A stretch of 19,110 nt of DNA, from positions 1-19,110 of the forward strand of contig JAURNA010000271.1 of the NCBI GenBank assembly GCA_030830385.1. Reading direction: 5' to 3'. The stretch comes from Crocinitomicaceae bacterium. Lineage in GTDB: Bacteria; Bacteroidota; Bacteroidia; Flavobacteriales_D; Crocinitomicaceae. The notes beneath the pieces are model-generated. The model searched no databases. It saw only the letters and a program-made list of their open reading frames with translations, and was not told the DNA's origin. Positions 15,310 to 19,110 of the stretch are shown here, one piece after another; the stretch's first letter is position 1; each line of letters opens with the position of its first letter. The position numbers and the translations under genes were made by a program.

Positions 15310-17211
15310 ATGAGTGATCCGATCAAGCACGAATGTGGCATTGCCCTTCTCCGACTCAAACAACCGCTGCAGTACTATGTAGATAAATATGGAACAGCAT
15401 TTTACGGTCTGAATAAGCTGCACCTTCTGATGGAAAAACAGCACAACCGTGGGCAGGACGGAGCCGGAGTAGCCAACATAAAATTGGATATGCAACCCGG
15501 AGAGCGCTACATTTCGCGCTATCGTTCTACCGACCCAAAGCCCATTCAGGATATTTTCGACCGAATCAATAAGAAGTTGAAGGAGCTCTATGACGAGAGC
15601 CCCGAAAAAATCAACGATGTTGAATTTCTGAAACGCAATTATGGATTCACGGGAGAACTTTTTCTCGGACACCTCCGTTATGGAACTTTCGGACGAAATG
15701 CCATCGAAAACTGTCATCCTTTTCTTCGTCAAAACAACTGGATCACGAGAAATCTGGTGGTTGCAGGGAACTTCAACCTGACGAATGTTGACGAGTTGTT
15801 CGAAGTATTGCTCCGCGTAGGACAGCATCCAAAGGAAAAATCAGACACGGTTACGGTACTTGAGAAAATCGGGCACTTCCTCGATGTAGAGAACGAGGAA
15901 ATGTTCAGCGAATTAAAAACACGCGGTTACTCCAATCCGGAAATTTACCAAATGATTGGAGAATCACTCAACATCGAACGTATTTTAGAGCGTGCTTCAG
16001 AAGATTGGGACGGTGGTTATGCAATGGCGGGATTACTCGGACACGGAGATGCATTTGTATTGCGTGATCCTTCGGGTATTCGTCCGGCATTTTGGTACGA
16101 AGACGACGAGGTTTGCGTAGTAGCTTCTGAACGTCCGGTAATCCAAACGGCATTCAATGTTAGGTCTGAAGAAATTCAGGAACTAACTCCGGGACATGCT
16201 TTGATCATCAAGAAAAACGGACAAATTCAAGAGAAGCTCATCAATGAGCCGCTGACTCCGGCCAAATGTTCGTTCGAGCGCATTTATTTCTCCCGTGGAA
16301 ACGATGCGGATATTTACTCCGAGCGTAAACAATTGGGAAAAAACATCATTCCTCAGGTTCTCAAGACCATCGATTACGACCTCGATAATTCGGTTTTCTC
16401 CTTCATCCCAAATACGGCAGAAGTTTCATTCTATGGAATGATCAAGGGCGTCGAAGACTACATGAACGAGGTTAAAATCAAGGAAATTTCGGAATTGGGC
16501 GCCGATGCAACCCCGGAAAAAATACGAAACATTCTTATCAAGCGTGCCAGAATCGAGAAAATCGCGATCAAGGACGCCAAGTTGAGAACCTTTATCACGC
16601 AGGATGATTCGCGTGATGACCTCGTTGCTCACGTGTACGACATCACATATGGTAGCGTGAAGCGTAAGAAAGATAACCTGGTGGTCATTGACGACAGCAT
16701 TGTTCGGGGAACCACCCTGAAACGTTCCATTCTTCGGATTCTCGATCGGTTCGAACCCAAAAAAATTGTGGTTGTTTCATCAGCACCTCAGATCCGTTTC
16801 CCGGATTGCTATGGTATTGACATGGCAAAAATGGGTGATTTCATCGCCTTCGAAGCAGCAATTGCTCTGCTGAAAGAAACCGGACGGGAAGATGTTATCG
16901 AAGATGTATACAGGCAAGCAATTGAGCAATTGAAGCTTCCGAAAGAGCAACAAAAAAATGTTGTTCAGCAAGTCTACGATCCGTTTACCAATCAGGAAGT
17001 TTCAGACAAAATTGCTGAAATGCTGACGCCGGAATCCATTTCAAGTCCGGTTGAGATCATCTACCAAACTGTGGAGAACCTGCACAAGGCTTGTCCTAAC
17101 CATACCGGTGATTGGTACTTCACCGGAAACTACCCAACTCCTGGAGGAAACCGCGTGGCCAACAAGTCGTATGTAATCTGGAAGGAAGGGCGAAACGAAC
17201 GTGCATATTAA
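15310..17211 (+). CDS. PurF-type amidophosphoribosyltransferase-family protein, long divergent form
   Basis: A 633-residue class II glutamine amidotransferase fused to a PRPP-type phosphoribosyltransferase domain. Classical PurF makes phosphoribosylamine from PRPP and glutamine, the first step of purine synthesis. C9 would become the N-terminal nucleophile after removal of an 8-residue propeptide (MSDPIKHE). Glutaminase motifs are HNRGQDGAG (45-53), GHLRYGTFG (120-128), GNFNLTN (153-159) and SDT (178-180). The PRPP loop VVIDDSIVRGTT (458-469) is intact, followed by SAPQIRFPDCYGIDM. It differs from the 470-510-residue standard enzyme: there are inserts in the glutaminase domain (about 85-110) and before the PRPP loop (about 383-423), the oxyanion-hole NG is NF, and the usual FARPDS is FSRGND. 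I recall a paralogue of this length alongside ordinary PurF in Bacteroidota, so purine synthesis is likely but not certain. It starts a three-gene operon. Confidence 0.85.
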   Translation: MSDPIKHECGIALLRLKQPLQYYVDKYGTAFYGLNKLHLLMEKQHNRGQDGAGVANIKLDMQPGERYISRYRSTDPKPIQDIFDRINKKLKELYDESPEKINDVEFLKRNYGFTGELFLGHLRYGTFGRNAIENCHPFLRQNNWITRNLVVAGNFNLTNVDELFEVLLRVGQHPKEKSDTVTVLEKIGHFLDVENEEMFSELKTRGYSNPEIYQMIGESLNIERILERASEDWDGGYAMAGLLGHGDAFVLRDPSGIRPAFWYEDDEVCVVASERPVIQTAFNVRSEEIQELTPGHALIIKKNGQIQEKLINEPLTPAKCSFERIYFSRGNDADIYSERKQLGKNIIPQVLKTIDYDLDNSVFSFIPNTAEVSFYGMIKGVEDYMNEVKIKEISELGADATPEKIRNILIKRARIEKIAIKDAKLRTFITQDDSRDDLVAHVYDITYGSVKRKKDNLVVIDDSIVRGTTLKRSILRILDRFEPKKIVVVSSAPQIRFPDCYGIDMAKMGDFIAFEAAIALLKETGREDVIEDVYRQAIEQLKLPKEQQKNVVQQVYDPFTNQEVSDKIAEMLTPESISSPVEIIYQTVENLHKACPNHTGDWYFTGNYPTPGGNRVANKSYVIWKEGRNERAY

Positions 17212-17220
17212 ACAACCCTC

Positions 17221-18120
17221 ATGAAACGACGAACGGCACTCATATTTTATGTTCTCAGTGCATACGTCGTTATTCAATTTGTCTGGTGGGGCTTTCATTT
17301 GATCCATTTAACCCGTGAGCTCGCTGCTGAGAAAAAAGCGATTGGCGGAACTGTTTCCATGGTGATTGGTGAAGGTGCCGTATTCCTCCTGATCTTGCTT
17401 TTGGGAATGTGGCAAATCCGTCGTGCGGTTCAACGCGATCTCAAATTGTCGGAACGCCAGCATAACTTCCTACTTTCGGTTACCCATGAGCTTAAAACCC
17501 CTCTTGCTGCCAACAAATTGTACCTACAGACACTCGAAAAACGCAAGTTGAGCAAGGACCAGCAAGCTGAAATCCTACAGCGTGCACTTTTGGAAAACGA
17601 TCGTCTGGAGCGCATGATCGACAACATACTAAACGCCTCACGCCTGGAAAGTAACGCTGTGGTTTTGAATACTGTTTCGACCAATCTTCACACGCTCCTT
17701 CATCAGTGTGCAGAGCGTTTTTTCGTCCTCGCACCTGAGGCTACTTTTGAATTGAACATACCCGAAAATTGCGTGATCAAAGCGGATCCGATGCTCCTTG
17801 AATCCGTGATCAACAACATCATTGAAAATGCCCTGAAATACGGAGGTCAGAGCGCCAAAATCAACATGTGGGTAGAAGAATCAGCAGGGAAATGCAGCAT
17901 ACACATTCAAGATGACGGACCCGGGATTTCTGAGGCAGATCAAAGCGAAGTCTTTCAGAAATTCTATCGTGCCGGAAATGAAGATACACGCACGCAGAAA
18001 GGATCCGGCCTTGGACTGTTCATCGTTTCCGAATTGGTTAAACTACACGGAGGATGTGTACGGTGCCTTCCTTCGGAAAAGGGAGCACATTTTTTAATTG
18101 AACTGAACAATGGGAACTAA
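17221..18120 (+). CDS. Small membrane sensor histidine kinase without HAMP domain
   Basis: A 299-residue two-component sensor kinase that would autophosphorylate and pass phosphate to a response regulator. Two membrane helices (about 8-28 and 50-68) enclose a loop of only about 20 residues, so there is no sizeable extracytoplasmic sensor domain. The second helix runs straight into the dimerisation helix without a HAMP or PAS domain. Motifs are complete: H-box SVTHELKTPL with H89, N-box NIIENALKYG with N203, G1 DDGPGI (231-236), F-box FQKFYRAGN (245-253) and G2 GSGLGLFIV (261-269). It should be an active kinase, perhaps sensing within the membrane or through a partner protein. Its ATG lies 9 bases after the PurF-type stop, and its end overlaps gpmI by 11 bases, so it is co-transcribed with metabolic genes. 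No response regulator is visible. Confidence 0.93.
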   Translation: MKRRTALIFYVLSAYVVIQFVWWGFHLIHLTRELAAEKKAIGGTVSMVIGEGAVFLLILLLGMWQIRRAVQRDLKLSERQHNFLLSVTHELKTPLAANKLYLQTLEKRKLSKDQQAEILQRALLENDRLERMIDNILNASRLESNAVVLNTVSTNLHTLLHQCAERFFVLAPEATFELNIPENCVIKADPMLLESVINNIIENALKYGGQSAKINMWVEESAGKCSIHIQDDGPGISEADQSEVFQKFYRAGNEDTRTQKGSGLGLFIVSELVKLHGGCVRCLPSEKGAHFLIELNNGN

Positions 18121-19110
18121 ATTCGGACTCATCATTTTAGACGGCTGGGGAATCGGCGATGGCTCATCATCCGATGCCATCACGCAGGCTTCCACACCCT
18201 GTATGGATGCACTGCTGAAGTCATATCCAAGTGCAACACTTCTCACTTGCGGCGAGCACGTAGGCTTGCCGGATGGTCAAATGGGAAACTCCGAAGTCGG
18301 CCATCTGAATATTGGAGGCGGTCGAATTGTATACCAAGAACTCACACGCATCAATACATCCATTCGGAAAGGAGATTTTTTTGAAAATGAAACCCTTATC
18401 CATGCCTTTCAAAAAGCAGTGGATGAGAATTGTGCTGTTCACTTCATGGGCCTGGTCTCGGACGGAGGTGTTCACAGTTCGCAAGATCACTTGCATGCAT
18501 TGTGCAAAATGGCGACGGATTTTGGTGTTCAGAACGCTTTTATTCATGCCTTCACAGATGGTCGCGATTGTGACCCGAACAGCGGACTCAGCTTCATTCA
18601 AAAACTCGAAGAGAACATCAGCGATACTCCCGTACGTATAGCGTCGGTAATTGGCAGATATTACGCCATGGACCGTGATAACCGCTGGGAGCGAATCAAA
18701 GAGGCATACGACCTCCTCGTTCATGGGAGAGGAGACGGATTTCATCAGGCAAGCGAAGCGATTCAATCTGCTTATGATAATGGCATTACTGACGAATTCA
18801 TTCGTGCGGCTGTCATGAAAGAAAACGGCAAGATCGTCGCAAAAATTCAGGAAGGCGACGTTGTGATTTGCTTCAATTTCAGAACCGATCGACCGCGCGA
18901 AATTTCCCTGGCCCTTACCCAGAGGGATTTTCCGGATCATGGGATGAAGGCGCTGAGTATTCATTACGTGACCATGACAAACTACGACAAGACGTTTAAC
19001 GGAGTGAATATTGTCTTTGAGAAAGACAATCTCGCAAACACCCTCGGAGAAGTTCTATCAAAGGCAGGAAAAACGCAGGTTCGTATCGCTGAAACCGAGA
19101 AATATCCCCA
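18110..19110 (+). CDS. gpmI: 2,3-bisphosphoglycerate-independent phosphoglycerate mutase (3' part beyond the right edge)
   Basis: This enzyme interconverts 3- and 2-phosphoglycerate in glycolysis and gluconeogenesis, using two metal ions and a phosphoserine intermediate. From ATG at 18110 the protein reads MGTKFGLIILDGWGIGD, with metal ligand D11. The nucleophile S61 lies in GQMGNSEVGHLNIGGGR, followed by GLVSDGGVHS, FTDGRD and IGRYYAMDRDNRWER. FNFRTDRPREIS carries the substrate-binding arginines. The 333 visible residues of a roughly 505-515-residue family run to the window edge without a stop. The start codon lies 11 bases inside the histidine kinase gene, implying coupled translation. Confidence 0.97.
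   Translation, partial: MGTKFGLIILDGWGIGDGSSSDAITQASTPCMDALLKSYPSATLLTCGEHVGLPDGQMGNSEVGHLNIGGGRIVYQELTRINTSIRKGDFFENETLIHAFQKAVDENCAVHFMGLVSDGGVHSSQDHLHALCKMATDFGVQNAFIHAFTDGRDCDPNSGLSFIQKLEENISDTPVRIASVIGRYYAMDRDNRWERIKEAYDLLVHGRGDGFHQASEAIQSAYDNGITDEFIRAAVMKENGKIVAKIQEGDVVICFNFRTDRPREISLALTQRDFPDHGMKALSIHYVTMTNYDKTFNGVNIVFEKDNLANTLGEVLSKAGKTQVRIAETEKYP

Noticed and set aside
15154..15828. 224-residue open frame on the minus strand overlapping the PurF-like gene
   Set aside because: It lies antisense to a clearly conserved coding sequence, has no family features, and its composition reflects the complementary codons.
18221..18964. 247-residue minus-strand open frame
   Set aside because: It is antisense to gpmI, which shows complete catalytic motifs.
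1..19110. Defence island, toxin-antitoxin pair, phage remnant, CRISPR array or integrated element
   Set aside because: All well-supported genes are core or envelope functions, and I see no repeats, integrase, tRNA-associated ends or abrupt change of composition.

Overview
The window is a stretch of ordinary, densely packed chromosome from a member of the Bacteroidota, most likely in or near the Flavobacteriales; I cannot place it more finely by eye. Four things point there. Two large secreted proteins end in the type B sorting domain of the type IX secretion system (the 'gliding motility-associated C-terminal domain'). Several genes are preceded by the Bacteroidota -7 promoter motif TAnnTTTG. 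The ATP synthase beta chain carries the long insertion after its catalytic-loop region that I know from this phylum. There is also a long, divergent PurF-type protein of about 630 residues, again familiar from Bacteroidota. No tRNA, rRNA, insertion sequence, CRISPR array or phage gene is visible, and no gene-free stretch exceeds about 200 bases.

Layout. Bases 1-4480 are all on the minus strand. Read in transcription order they are rbfA (30S maturation), a LolC/LolE-type ABC permease, a GT-C-like multi-span membrane protein coupled to it by an ATGA overlap, and atpD, which has its own promoter and runs off the left edge. A 67-base divergent promoter region separates rbfA from an MsbA-like ABC exporter on the plus strand. 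The exporter overlaps tail to tail with an M23 (LytM-type) endopeptidase. Another divergent promoter region leads to a 797-residue type IX cargo protein with a choice-of-anchor L domain. That gene converges on a short-chain dehydrogenase-like gene, and the two share a CTAG palindrome as both stop codons. The dehydrogenase is divergent from 3-hydroxyanthranilate 3,4-dioxygenase, with a perfect 16-base palindrome near the start of the dehydrogenase. The dioxygenase converges on a 1307-residue type IX cargo protein with SBBP-type beta-propeller, PKD and Ig-like repeats. A 201-base divergent region then leads to a tight plus-strand operon of a PurF-type amidotransferase, a small sensor histidine kinase and gpmI (cofactor-independent phosphoglycerate mutase, cut by the right edge).

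How the genes fit together. Most encode envelope or core metabolic functions: lipoprotein or lipid trafficking (Lol-type permease, ABC exporter), wall remodelling (M23), surface display or secretion (two type IX substrates), ATP synthesis, ribosome maturation, tryptophan/kynurenine catabolism or NAD supply (dioxygenase), purine-type amidotransfer and glycolysis. I did not find a clearly new multi-gene system. The points most worth checking are a likely ATT start codon on the permease, a divergent promoter pair that would make two nearly leaderless mRNAs, catalytic-site changes in the dehydrogenase-like and PurF-like proteins, and the placement of a histidine kinase without a visible response regulator between two metabolic genes.
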